Below, piece by piece: positions 1-9,913 of a stretch of 64,000 bases of DNA. Positions within the stretch are counted from its first letter, which is position 1. The number at the start of each line of letters is the position of its first letter. The stretch is taken from assembly GCA_022702705.1 (NCBI GenBank), contig CM040421.1, positions 55,783,740 to 55,847,739 on the forward strand, in the 5' to 3' direction. The notes beneath the pieces are model-generated. The model saw only the letters and a list, made by a program, of their open reading frames with translations, made no database searches and had not been told where the DNA came from. Both the position numbers and the translations under genes were made by a program. The stretch is from Papilionanthe hookeriana x Papilionanthe teres (Eukaryota > Streptophyta > Magnoliopsida > Asparagales > Orchidaceae).

Positions 1-242
1 GTCATGCTGATTAGTAGTAAGGATTGAAGTTTGAAGTTTGATTATAGAGTTTTAAATTATGTTAGTTTGTATGTCTCATGGATTTCAATATTAAAGTTAA
101 TTTGTTGTGTTGTGTGAATTTGTTTGTGTATAAGTAGCTAATCTTCATATTAAATTAATAAATGATATGATCGGAAATATAATATAAGGCAAATCGAGGT
201 TGAAAATGATTGACGAAATTCAAAAATTGAAATTTTTAGGAC

Positions 243-392
243 CTCGCCGACGGCGAGAAAATCCCGCCGACGAGCGAGATCGATCTCGGCGACAGACGAA
301 GAATTTCTCGCCGACGGCGGATTTTTCCGAAACTTTTGCCTTATGGAATTAATTAGCTCGCCGACGGCGAGAAAAATCTCGCCGACAGCGAG
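243..392 (+). repeat. GC-rich near-palindrome cluster upstream of ORF-II (A')
   Basis: About five copies of a 13-15 bp unit with core TCGCCGACGGCGA, which is palindromic around one central base, lie in an AT-rich background (clearest at 243-257, 307-320, 357-371 and 378-392). The unit also clusters in the LTR of this element and at the matching place in element A. Open frames across it come from the repeat and are not genes. Confidence 0.85.
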
Positions 393-420
393 AACGCAAA
401 AGACCATATTTGACTGGGTC

Positions 421-748
421 AAAAACACTATTCATCATCCCCAACTTCTCATTTTCGCAAAAACCGACCTAGGGCTTGAGAGATCTTAGATTTAGAGGCG
501 ATTCCATCACTCAAAAACACCGGATTTCATCTTCTCTTGGTAAGTGCTTCACTCCTATGCAAAAATTTTTGATTTTCACCATGTATTTTCATCACATTGC
601 AAATTTTGGGAAAAATCAAAATATGGAAGAAATATTCGGTGGAAATCAATGGAATTTAATTTAAATTGCTTATAAATGTTGTAGGAAGCCTTCTTAGAAT
701 TATTTTTAAGTTTAGTGAAAATTTTCATGATTTTCACAGATCGATCGT
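421..748 (+). promoter_or_regulatory. Putative leader with 5' UTR intron before ORF-II (A')
   Basis: After the GC repeats comes a short leader ending in a good plant splice donor, GGTAAGTG (GT at 540-541). The AT-rich stretch after it ends in TTTTCACAG (738-739), a good acceptor nine bases before the ORF-II start at 749, so 540-739 is a possible 200-base intron. The leader just before the donor (CGGATTTCATCTTCTCTTGG) is nearly repeated before ORF-II in elements A and C and recognisable in B. Splicing is inferred and not demonstrated. Confidence 0.5.
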
Positions 749-1936
749 ATGGCTCCACGACAACAACGTCGAGTAGAATTCGACGAAGACCGATTCATCA
801 ATGCACGAGCACAGACTAAATATTTTGAAAATATTCAAGGAAGAAAGTGCATTGCGGATCGGGTTTTCAAAAATCCGGGAGGAGAAGTAGAGCGGATTAT
901 TAAGGAACGAGGTTGGGAGAATTTCGTTACGTTCGATATAGAGCGGTACTGTGGAAGTGGTTAAAGAATTTTATGCCAATTTAAGCGCCAGTGAAGATGC
1001 ACAAGTAAAGGTACGAGGGTTTTTTGTAGAATTCAATGCTGCAAGAATAAACGCGTTCTATGAAGTTCATGACTCGCCCTTTAGCGAGTATGAAACTTTT
1101 GGAACGATGGAAGGACCACTGGAGGAAGTCATTAACTTTCTCACTGATGGGACCGGAGTTTGGAAAATTAAGCGACGGGAAAGAGTGAATTTTCCTCTTT
1201 CTAAATTAAATGCGATCTCCAAAGCTCGGCATTACTTTATTTGTTCTACTACGTTACCCACCTATCACCACGGTGAGGTAACACGAGATGAAGCAATTCC
1301 GAATTTCGTATTCGGAATAATATAAGCATCAACATCGGGAGAATTATTTATCGAAACATCCTGGCCACCCCTCAAAATGAGAGTGGAGCTGGATTGGGAC
1401 ACCCTGGATTAATTTTTTCACTCTGCCAACTCTCTAGAGTTGAGGCTAGAGATAATGAAGAATGGGTAGAACCAATGAAACCACTCACAGTTGCTAATAT
1501 TAAGAAGTATGAATCTCATGAAGGGTGGAGAGCAGGAGTAAGAAGTTATTTCACTCATTCAAGTAGAGATATACCCTCTACTAGCCATGAACCTCCTGAG
1601 CCTACCACCCCTACCCTATAAGATCTGATGAATGAATTGACACTGCATAGAAGAAGTTTTGAGCAGTTTGGAGATACAATGGGGAGAAGATTTGATCATT
1701 TTGATCAAAGAATTGATAATCTGGAGAGAAGACATGATTATGATAGCGAATATCTCCAGCGACATTCGGAATACGAGATTGCATACTATGAAGCTTAACG
1801 TCGTTATAGGAGTGGTGATTTAGATGTTGTCTTTCCTGAGTGCCCCCGATATTCACAGTACCAGCCTGCTCAGTCTTCTCAGCCTACAGATCAGGGAGGA
1901 GATGATATAGCCTGAGATTTTGATGCTGAAGAATAG
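749..1936 (+). pseudogene. ORF-II of A': plant transposon protein (PF20167-like), broken
   Basis: The start is the ATG at 749 (MAPRQQRR...), chosen because the equivalent ORF in A starts with the same residues. The frame reads to about 964, shifts, resumes from 951 (VVKEFYANL, then VRGFF.EFN.ARINAFY), breaks again near 1325, continues with GHPGLIFSLCQLSRVEARD from about 1394, and ends at the stop at 1934-1936 after further stops. The VxEFYANL and F.ARIN.FY patterns fit the 'putative plant transposon protein' domain found downstream of pol in Athila-type elements; its function is unknown. The C-terminal third is charged and probably coiled-coil. Intact length would be near 395 residues. Several frameshifts make this copy a pseudogene. 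Confidence 0.75.
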
Positions 1937-2809
1937 GACTTTATTTTTTTTATTTGTTTGATGTTAAGTTATTTTAAAGACTTTATATATTTGTAATATT
2001 CAGTACTTTATGTTTTGAGACATTGGATGTTTGTTGGATTATTTGCTTGAATTGTTGTAGTAGTTTAGTTTTTGTTTTTTTTTGTATTAGTTAATTACAT
2101 TTATTTTTATGTTAAATAGGATGTTAGTTTTCTTTAGTATATTTTTATTTTATTCTGTATTGTTTTAAATTGCAAAATTGTTAATCTGTTAGTTAAAATG
2201 TTTTTAATATGTTAGTAATTCATATGTATAGTGTAGAGTTAATTTTAATTGTTATAGTTAATACTTATCTTAGATTTTATCCCTGCATTTTCTTTAAATT
2301 GTTATATATATATGGAGAATACTAACGATACGAGTTCGATGAAAAATGAAAAAGCTCGCAAAAATTTCAAAGAAAAGAAATACCTAAACTTCAAAGGTAT
2401 GATTTATTTACTTTCCCTTTTTCATTATTTAGAATAGATATAAAAATTTAAGTTGGGGGGGGGAGTAAAATACAAATTTAGTTATTAACTTGTTCTCAAT
2501 TTTTATTTTCAATTTATTATAAAATGATTTTTATAACAAATTTTTCAATTTAATTAATATGAATTATTTTATTGAATTATTATAAAAGGTTAAATGAATT
2601 ATTTCTAGTGCTTTAATTAATTAAATAGAATAAAATATTTGGTTAAAGGGAATAAGAATATAGTAAACTATTTTTAGTAAGGAAAACTATATTCTAAAAT
2701 TAAAATTCTTAAGTATTCAAGTGAAAAAGAAAAGATTGAAAATCGATAAAGTAAAAACTATGTAGTATATATAAGCGAAGAAATATTCCTAAGTTTCAAA
2801 TTTAGGAAG
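1937..2809 (+). other. AT-rich 3' untranslated stretch of A'
   Basis: I see no gene here. The stretch runs from the ORF-II stop to the conserved 3' UTR block and is T-rich, then A-rich. The matching region of A (about 9010-9913) is of similar composition and also non-coding. Confidence 0.5.
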
Positions 2810-2944
2810 ATGAAAATGAAGTTCAAAATTATTAACAGGCTCTCCAGATACAGTAATCCTCAATTAAAAAAAAAAAAAAAAAAAAATGAGGAGAAGCTTG
2901 AGGAGATGTCTTATCAAAAATTGGCTTCATTTGAATTAACCTAA
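2810..2944 (+). other. Conserved 3' UTR block with poly-A/purine tract and a 44-codon open frame (A')
   Basis: An open frame from the ATG at 2810 begins MKMKFKIINRLSRYSNP, runs through a lysine run encoded by about 21 consecutive A, and ends EEKLEEMSYQKLASFELT before TAA at 2942-2944. Related sequence lies at the same place in B (23109-23321), A (about 8880-9050) and C (about 51870-52040), so the block is conserved between families. An ATG start exists only in this copy, and in A and C the frame is shifted. It could be a small basic protein or a structured RNA; the latter seems more likely because TCCTCA/TGAGGA arms flank the tract (2856-2892). Confidence 0.45.
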
Positions 2945-3250
2945 AAGGAAAAACTTAGATATTTCCAAACTTATGTTTATGGATTAGAATTTTACCTAAT
3001 AGTGTTTTCTTGAATTTCTTATCATATGAATATCTTAAGTAGTTATTCTTTTAAATATAGTCATTCACTGAAATGAATAGTAAGTTAGAAATCTTAGACA
3101 CGATAACTAAATAATTTATTTCTATAAAATTAATTAAATTACATGAATTATTTTTATTTAACTTTATTATGATATTAATTAATCTAATTCATAGTTTAAT
3201 TGAATTGAAAAATTTTACTATAGAAATCATTATTTTTATGTAGTATTAAA

Positions 3251-3289
3251 ATTACTTGAGGACAAGTAATAAGTAAGTTTGGGGGATTT
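3251..3289 (+). promoter_or_regulatory. Hairpin and polypurine tract before the 3' LTR (A')
   Basis: ATTACTTGAGGACAAGTAAT (3251-3270) is a perfect 8-bp stem with an AGGA loop. The polypurine tract AAGTTTGGGGGATTT (3275-3289) follows and abuts the LTR. The tract primes plus-strand DNA synthesis in LTR elements. The same pair is found in A, B and C. Confidence 0.85.
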
Positions 3290-4910
3290 TGATCGCTGAA
3301 AATTTATTAAGAAATTCATACCTATTTTTGATGAAATTGCACTTTAAAGAAGGGTATTTTATTTATTTTGTTGCAGGAATGAATAATTTAGGTGATAAAA
3401 GCAAAAATCATAAAAAGGAGCGAATTTGGAGCAAAATCATGCAATTTGTCTTGAGTCGCCGACGGCGAGATCGAGCCCGCCGACGGCGAGGTTACAAGAA
3501 GAAAATTCGAAGAATTTATAAGCTGTCTCGCTAACGGCGAGCCGAGACCCGCCGACAACGAGCTAGAGCGGTTTGAAGATCTTCTAGAAGCCTCGCCAGA
3601 CACGACGAGTAGTTCGTCGCCGACGGCGAAGTAGTTCAAATGGCACGGATACGTTGAACCCGGACACTTTTGAAGAGATGCTTACACACCTCTTGGACCT
3701 TTGCTCACCTCTATATATAGAGGCCGAAAATCGATCTTTTATGTGCGATCTTTTGTGTTCTAAGTGCGATCTTTTAGTCTTGTGTTAATTTTTGTGCGGT
3801 AGTGTGTCTTTAGTGAGTCTTTAGTAAGTTTAGTGAGTAATTAGTGAGTCGTCTTTGTCTTGGAAGGAAGAGTCAAAGGAACTACGAGGAGTACGTTTGG
3901 GGATAAATCGAGATAAGTATTTGTATTTATTGTTTTTAACTTTAAATGAAATCCATGCTTAGTTTAGTTCCCATGCATTACGAGTAGTTTATTAGTCTTT
4001 CTCCTCGTTTATGAAATTAAGTGACTTGATGAAATTAAAATAGAGATACTTTTATATATATTAATAAATTGTGATAATTTTTACTTAAAACTTAATTTAC
4101 TTTCAAACTGGCCATTTGATTTGTTAAAATATGTTGGTTATCAACTATAGTAAAAATTACATCTGATATTCGGGGAATTCAAAAGCCTTGGAAGGAGGGT
4201 ACAAATAAATAGGGAAATAATATCATCTGGGCGTAGAATTGAGCATTTTAGTGTGACGGACTAAAATATTCAATTCGGTCCCATTGTTTGAGAGCCGAAG
4301 TGTAGATGTTAGCCCTCGGGCGAGGGAACGTGGGAGCTCGAAGTGGCGGTCGGTATCCTCCCAACCTAGCCGCGGATTCGGTAATCAAACATAGGATTAA
4401 TCGATATTCTTTACACCTGGACCAAAAGGTAAAGAATAGGAATGCTCCTATTTGTCACAATACCTTAAAATTATCTATTTAAATTCATTAATCACTTAAA
4501 TTTCTAAACAAGGGGAAAGATACTTTTTCTGAATAATTAAGACTTATTTAGCAATTAGTTTAATTTCCTGCACTTTCAATACGTATTAATTTTCTACTTA
4601 GTTAAGTTACCTAATTTAAATACTTAGTTTACTTTATTGCGCTCAAATTTAGAATTCCAAATTTTCGTATACTATTTTAAAAATTATTATTATTATTTTA
4701 AATTAGTTGTTATTTAATTTTCTCTTTCCCTGTGGGATCGATAACCAGGACTCCACTAGAGCCCTGTATTACTTGATACGATACGTATACTTGCGTAGCA
4801 TCCACAACATAAATAATTACAATTCTATACATATAAATAGTGGGGTCAAGTTTTTGGCGTCGTTGCAATTAAATTAAAAATATCATAATAAAAAAAAAAT
4901 TTGTGGGTCA
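3290..4910 (+). repeat. 3' LTR of A'
   Basis: The LTR is 1621 bp, starts TGATCGCTGA directly after the polypurine tract and ends GTGGGTCA. It holds GC near-palindromes in U3 (3455-3630), a TATA-like TATATATA at about 3712-3720, the R/U5 block shared by all Athila-like LTRs here (hairpin at 4746-4766), and a decayed PBS-like sequence TTTTTGGCGTCGTTGC near 4851-4866, inside the LTR. Confidence 0.85.
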
Positions 4911-5067
4911 CATCCTGCATCACCCAATACCTCTCTAAAAATCAATTCTAAGCCCAAAATCATACCATAATTACTAGCTACAAAACTGATAATCTCAAAC
5001 CCAAAGTCATCTTATATCTTCACCAAACTCTAACTGACAAATACAACGATCCAACCTCCTACAGTAT

Positions 5068-5750
5068 GATAGCAAACAAAGTCACTGGCTTAAGGCCATG
5101 TTGGAGGAATTTCAAGCTCTTCTCTCCCAAGACACATGGATTCTTGTTCCTCCTTCACCATCTCAAAATGCTCTTGGCTAATAATAAGCGTATAAAATAA
5201 AGTGGAATCCCGATGGTACTGTTCTCCACCACATGGCAAGACTAGTGGCGTAAGGCTATAAACAAAAACATGGAATTAACTTTGAAACCCTTTAGTCCCG
5301 TCACCAAACTTCCCACTACCCACTCTTCTCACAGTTGCTACATCTAATCAGTGCAAAATAATCTAACTTCACATCTCCAACGCCTTCCTACTTGGCCCAC
5401 TCCATGAGTCAGTGTATATGTCTCAACCTAAGGGATTTGAAGACTCTACTAAACTAAACTATGTATGCCTCTTCAAGAAAGCCATACACGGTCTTAAATA
5501 ATCTTAGAGACAATGACACTCTACTCTCACGTCCAGCTTGAAATCGTTGGACTTCAAAATTAGCAATGTCGATCATTCTCTTATGGTGTCCATGACATGC
5601 AATACTGAAACATACATTTTGATATATGTTGATGATATCCTAATTATAGAAGAAGATTCAACTTTACACACTCATATTATCAATCAATTACATCAATACT
5701 TTCAAGTCAAGTACTCTGGCAAGCCAAGTACCTTTCTCAGCATCTAGATT
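5068..5750 (+). pseudogene. Copia reverse transcriptase fragment (RVT_2 type)
   Basis: Frames around 5080-5160 read W.KAMLEEFQALLSQDTW, a typical copia RT start. Later segments include a Q-to-stop-interrupted 'ARLVA.GYKQKHGINF' and, at 5538-5747, an open frame with ILIYVDDILII, which holds the catalytic YVDD motif. The reading frame shifts several times and contains stops, so it cannot make a working enzyme. RT would copy element RNA to cDNA in cytoplasmic particles. The copia assignment is firm; I do not assign the lineage. Confidence 0.8.
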
Positions 5751-6114
5751 GTGTCTTTCTCTAATGGCCTCCACCCTACTTAATCCAAATATGCTGAAGA
5801 AATCCTCACAAAAGTTAGCATGATGAATTGTAAATCCATCAAAACCCTTATGTCTACCAAGGTAATATCTTCCCCACTATTGACTATGCATATGATTGTC
5901 CTCACCTCTACAAGCACTTAGTTGCCTCTGTCTAATGTGTCACATTAACAAGACTAAATCTCACATTCACTGTCAACAAGATGTGTCAATGTCTTCATCA
6001 ACCTCTCAATAAACACTTTGTCCAACTTAAACGACTGTAACGATACATCAAAGGCAGTATCAACAACGGTCTTCCAATACACCGAGGTGACTTTACTCTC
6101 CACACATTCTCAGA

Positions 6115-6546
6115 ATCTGATTGGATCTCCGACCCAAATGATTGCAAATCTTTTACCGAATACTACGTATTTCTTAGGACCACACTCATCTCTTGGTGCA
6201 CCAAGAAATAAACAACCATGACAAGAAGTTCGACCGAAGTTGAACATCGAGCTCTCTCCACCATGATCGCTGATATTATTTGGTTACAAAGATTACTTCA
6301 AAATTTTGAAATCTCTCATACAAGGCCGACCCCACTCTACTGTGACAACATTTTAGCTCTATCTCTTGCTAATAACTTCGTCTTCCATGCCAGAACCAAA
6401 GATATTGAAATAGATGCTCATTTCATTCGGGACTGCAATCTTAGCAAACATATTACAGTCCACCATATCTCCACTACCGATCAACTGGCTGATATTTACA
6501 CTAAGCTCTCGCCTTCATCTGATTTAACTCTCTCTACAACAAGTTG
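6115..6546 (+). pseudogene. Copia RNase H fragment
   Basis: A broken N-terminal part near 6115-6215 (SDWISDPND..., ISWCTKK) runs into an open frame at 6218-6547 with RSSTEVEHRALSTMIADI, LYCDNILALSLANN, KDIEIDAHFIRD and QLADIYTK. These are the standard C-terminal copia RNase H segments. The frame ends near the expected end of pol. The Asp of YCDN is kept. The N-terminal half is in another frame, so the domain is broken. Confidence 0.8.
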
Positions 6547-7003
6547 ATACTTCCCATGTGAACTGTAAACTTGCGGGGCACTACGAACCAATATATATTA
6601 TGTGGATAGTTATTTAAATATAAATAATTTGTATTGCTAGTTGTCCTAGCTCGCTTGGTTTACTTTCCCCACCGGTTTAGCTGTTATAAATAGGCGTACG
6701 GGTCTTGTCTTTGTGTGACTGTTGAATAGAATTATCCAAAACTATTTTTTCTCTTCTCTGCTTACCTACTTCTTTTCATTCTTCTTAGTCTTTCTGCATT
6801 TCTTGGTTCCAGTCACTGGAATTCTCAAATTTCTAAGTTCATCTCAACTTTGGTTAAAGCGGCTCTACAAGAATTACATTACCCATATATTAAGCCTTTG
6901 GAACTTCCTTATATTGTGATGTTATCACGTTGCTAATTCAACAATAGTTTTTCTCTTAAAAATACCACACAACTAAAATAAACTCCCCATGGTTCTGAGA
7001 ATG

Positions 7004-7008
7004 CCTAG
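7004..7008. repeat. Target-site duplication of A, left copy (CCTAG)
   Basis: CCTAG here and at 20614-20618 directly flank the TG...CA ends of element A, as expected for a 5-bp duplication made on integration. Confidence 0.9.
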
Positions 7009-8525
7009 TGACCCACTTTTAATATGTTTGCAATTTATGTTTATAGCAACGACACCAAAAACTTGATCCCGCTTTAAATATAGATATATGATTTAATGTA
7101 TAATGTGGATTCTACGCAAGTATACATATCATATCAAGTAATACAGGGCTCTAGTGGAGTCCTGGTTATCGATCCTACAGGGAGGTTTTTAACAGATTTG
7201 TTATCAGCTAAATTTCAAGGAATTACTTACTAATATAGTAAACGGAAATTAAAAGTAACTATAGAAAACTAAAGTAAACTAATGCTTGAAATAAGTTGAT
7301 TTAAATAATTCAGAAAAAGTATCATTCTCCTTGTTTTTTAGAAAATTAAGTGAATGATGAATTTAAATAGAATTCATAAATTGTATTGTGACAAATAGGA
7401 GCATTCCTATTCTTTACCCTTTGGTCCAGGTGCAAAGAACATTGACTAATCCTATGTTTGATTACCGAATCTACTGCTAAGTCGGGAGGATACCGGTCGC
7501 CACTCGAGCTCCCACGTTCCCCTCACCGAGGGCTAACATCTACACTTCAGCTCTCAAACAATAGGAGCGAATTGAATATTTTAGTCTGTCACACTAAAAT
7601 GTCCAATTCTACGTCCGATAATTAATATTTCCCTATTTATTTGCACCCGCCTTCCAAGGCTTTTGACTTCCCTAAATATTGGATGTAATTTTTACTATAG
7701 TAGATAATTCAACATATTTTAACAACTCAATTGGCCAAATTGAAAGTAAATTAAGTTTTAAGTAAAAATTATCACAATTTATTTTAATATATTAGGTACT
7801 TCTATTTAATTTCATCAATCCGCATAATTTTCATTAACAAGGAGAAAGACTAAGAAAACTACTCAGAATGCATGGGAATAAAACAAAGCATGGATTTCAT
7901 TTAAAGTTAACAACAATAAACAAATATACTAATCTTAATTTCCTCCCCAAGCAGACTCCTTGAAGTTCCTTTGACTTTTCCTTCTAGTATAGCAAACTTC
8001 TAAATAACACTCAAATAAACTAATGAAACTCACTAATGTCTAACAACAAGCTCAAAATATACTCAGACTCTCTAAAATAGACACACCTAGACACTAGAAT
8101 TCGGCCTCTATTTATAGATGTAAGCAAAGGTCCAAGGGGTGCTTAAACACCTCTTCAAAAAGTGTCCAGGTTCAAAGTATTTGTATTTTGAACTGTCTCG
8201 CCGTCAGCGGGGCTTCTAGAAGGTCTTCAAACCGCGCGATCTCGCTGTCGGCGGGCTCGGGCTTTCTGTCGGCGAGGTAGTTATAATTCCTTCAAAAATT
8301 CTCCTCACGATCTCGCCGTCGGCGGCCTCGATCTCGCCGTCGGCGACTTAGTTCAATTTGCATGAATTTCCTCCTTTTTGATCCAAATTAGCTCCATTTC
8401 ATGTTTTTTGCTTCCATCACTTATAAATCTTCATTCCTGCAATAAAATAAAGAAAATACCTTTCTTTAAAGTGCAATTTCATCAAAAAATAGATATGAAT
8501 TTTTTAATGTATTTTTCTGTGATCA
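7009..8525 (-). repeat. 3' LTR of A
   Basis: The LTR is 1517 bp. Reading the minus strand it starts TGATCACAG at 8525 and ends GTGGGTCA at 7009. It has a TATA box (TATAAATA on the minus strand, about 8110-8118), U3 GC near-palindromes at 8197-8346, the shared R/U5 hairpin at 7144-7164 and the PBS-like fossil at about 7047-7066. It is shorter than the 5' LTR mainly because three blocks of about 21-22 bp of GC repeat are absent. Confidence 0.9.
8197..8346. repeat. GC near-palindrome cluster in U3 of the 3' LTR (A)
   Basis: Units related to CTCGCCGTCGGCGAG lie at 8197-8211, 8241-8255 and in two copies within 8312-8346. They lie upstream of the TATA box, an enhancer-like position. Confidence 0.85.
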
Positions 8526-8562
8526 AAATCCCCCAAACTTAATTATTACTTGTCTCGAGTAA
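8526..8562 (-). promoter_or_regulatory. Polypurine tract and hairpin of A
   Basis: On the minus strand AAGTTTGGGGGATTT ends at the LTR border. Just upstream, 8544-8562 is a slightly worn form of the ATTACTTG/CAAGTAAT hairpin seen in A', with one loop base lost and one substitution. Confidence 0.8.
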
Positions 8563-8921
8563 TTTTAATACTAAATAAAAATAATGATTTCTATAATAGA
8601 ATTTTTCAACTTAGATAATATGAATTAAATTTAAATAACATTATAATAAAGTTAAATATAAATATTTCTGAGTAATTAAATTAATTTTATTGATATAAGA
8701 TTATTTAGTTATCGAGTCTAAGATTTCTAGACTTTCTATTTATTTCAGGAATGACTATATTTAAAATAGTAAATTACTTAAGATATTTAGATAGGAAGTT
8801 CAAGAAAACACTATTTAGTAAAATACTAATCCATAAATATAAGTTTAGAAATATATTAAGTTTTACCCTTTAGGTTGAATCCATTGAAGCCAATTTTTGA
8901 TAAGGCATCTCCTCAAGCTTC

Positions 8922-9007
8922 TCCTCACTTATATTTTTCTTTTCTTTTCTTTTCTTTTCGGATTGATTTTCAATCCTTCTTTTTCTTTTTCTTTTTTTAA
9001 GTGAGGA
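8922..9007 (-). other. 3' UTR stem enclosing a purine tract (A)
   Basis: Perfect 9-bp arms TCCTCACTT/AAGTGAGGA (8922-8930, 8999-9007) enclose a sense-strand A/G-rich tract, with an inner GGATTG/CAATCC hairpin. The same nested arrangement occurs in B, and the outer arms occur in C. The open frame seen in A' and B is shifted here. Confidence 0.6.
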
Positions 9008-9913
9008 TTACTATATCCTGGATAATTCTATTAATAATTTTGAACTTCAATTTCTCTTCCTAAATTTGAAACTTAAAATATGTCCTTGCTTATATATATT
9101 TCATAGCCTTTACTTCATTGAGTTTCTATCCTTTCTTTTTCACTTAAATACTTAAGAATTTTCAATTTTTAGAATATAGTTTTCCTTACTTTAAATAGTT
9201 TACTATATTCTTATTTCTTTTAACCGAATATCTTATTCCATTAATTAATTGAATTACTAGAAATATTTTCTTTAACTTTATATAATAATTAAATAAAGTA
9301 ACTCATGTTTATTGAATTGAAAAACTACTATAGAAAATCATTTAATAATAATTTTTGAAAATAGAAATTGAGAACAATTTTAATAATTAAATTTGTATTT
9401 TTACCTTCCCCCAAACTTAAATTTTTCTTTCTATACTACATAGTGAAAACGGGAAAGTATATAATAAAATTCATCATACCTTTGGGCTTTAAGTATTTCT
9501 TTTCTTTGAAATTTTTTTGCAGGCTTTTTCATTACTTACAGAACCTGTACTGTTAGTATTCTTCCACGTATAATATTTAAAAGAAAGTGCAGGGATGAAA
9601 TTTTAAAATAAGTATCAAACATAATAATTGAAAACTTAATCTATTACTACACATACATTTAACTAATATATTTTAAAACATATTAAAATAATCTAAATAA
9701 TGTTAAAATTCATAACTTATAAAAACTTAAACTAACATCCTATATATAAAAATTTGCAAACTAATTTAACACACAAAAAATCTAACATCATAACATAAGC
9801 AAACATACCAACATCTATAGTCTTTAGAAAGTACAGAATAATCACATCCAAAATAATAAAGTTTCCCAAAATAACAACAAATCTAAACAAACCAAACAAA
9901 CTAAAAAAAGACT
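9008..9913 (-). other. AT-rich 3' untranslated stretch of A
   Basis: I see no gene. It is an AT-rich region between the ORF-II stop and the conserved 3' UTR block, matching 1937-2809 of A'. Confidence 0.5.

Larger units (their letters stand above)
1..4910 (+). mobile_element. Athila-like Ty3/gypsy element A', 3' part only
   Basis: The visible order is ORF-II upstream region, ORF-II, 3' untranslated region, polypurine tract and 3' LTR. Everything upstream (gag, pol, 5' LTR) lies outside the window. The same order and closely related sequence occur inverted in element A (7009-20613), which identifies the family. The 3' LTR ends TG...CA at 3290 and 4910. The next five bases (CATCC, 4911-4915) are the expected right copy of the target duplication; the left copy is out of view. 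Sequence right of 4910 is copia RT, so A' appears to have inserted into an older copia element. Confidence 0.85.
4911..6905 (+). mobile_element. Decayed Ty1/copia element, 3' pol part
   Basis: Reverse transcriptase and RNase H fragments lie in copia order on the plus strand. The 5' part is cut off where A' inserted. After the RNase H end at about 6546 a G-rich CTTGCGGGGCA (6570-6580) looks like a worn polypurine tract, and the following sequence with TTATAAATAGG (6684-6694) may be a degraded 3' LTR. I could not fix LTR ends. Bases 6906-7003 show nothing recognisable. Confidence 0.7.

Noticed and set aside
243..392. CRISPR-like repeat array
   Set aside because: The GC units are irregularly spaced, vary in sequence, have no unique equal-length spacers and lie in plant retroelements.
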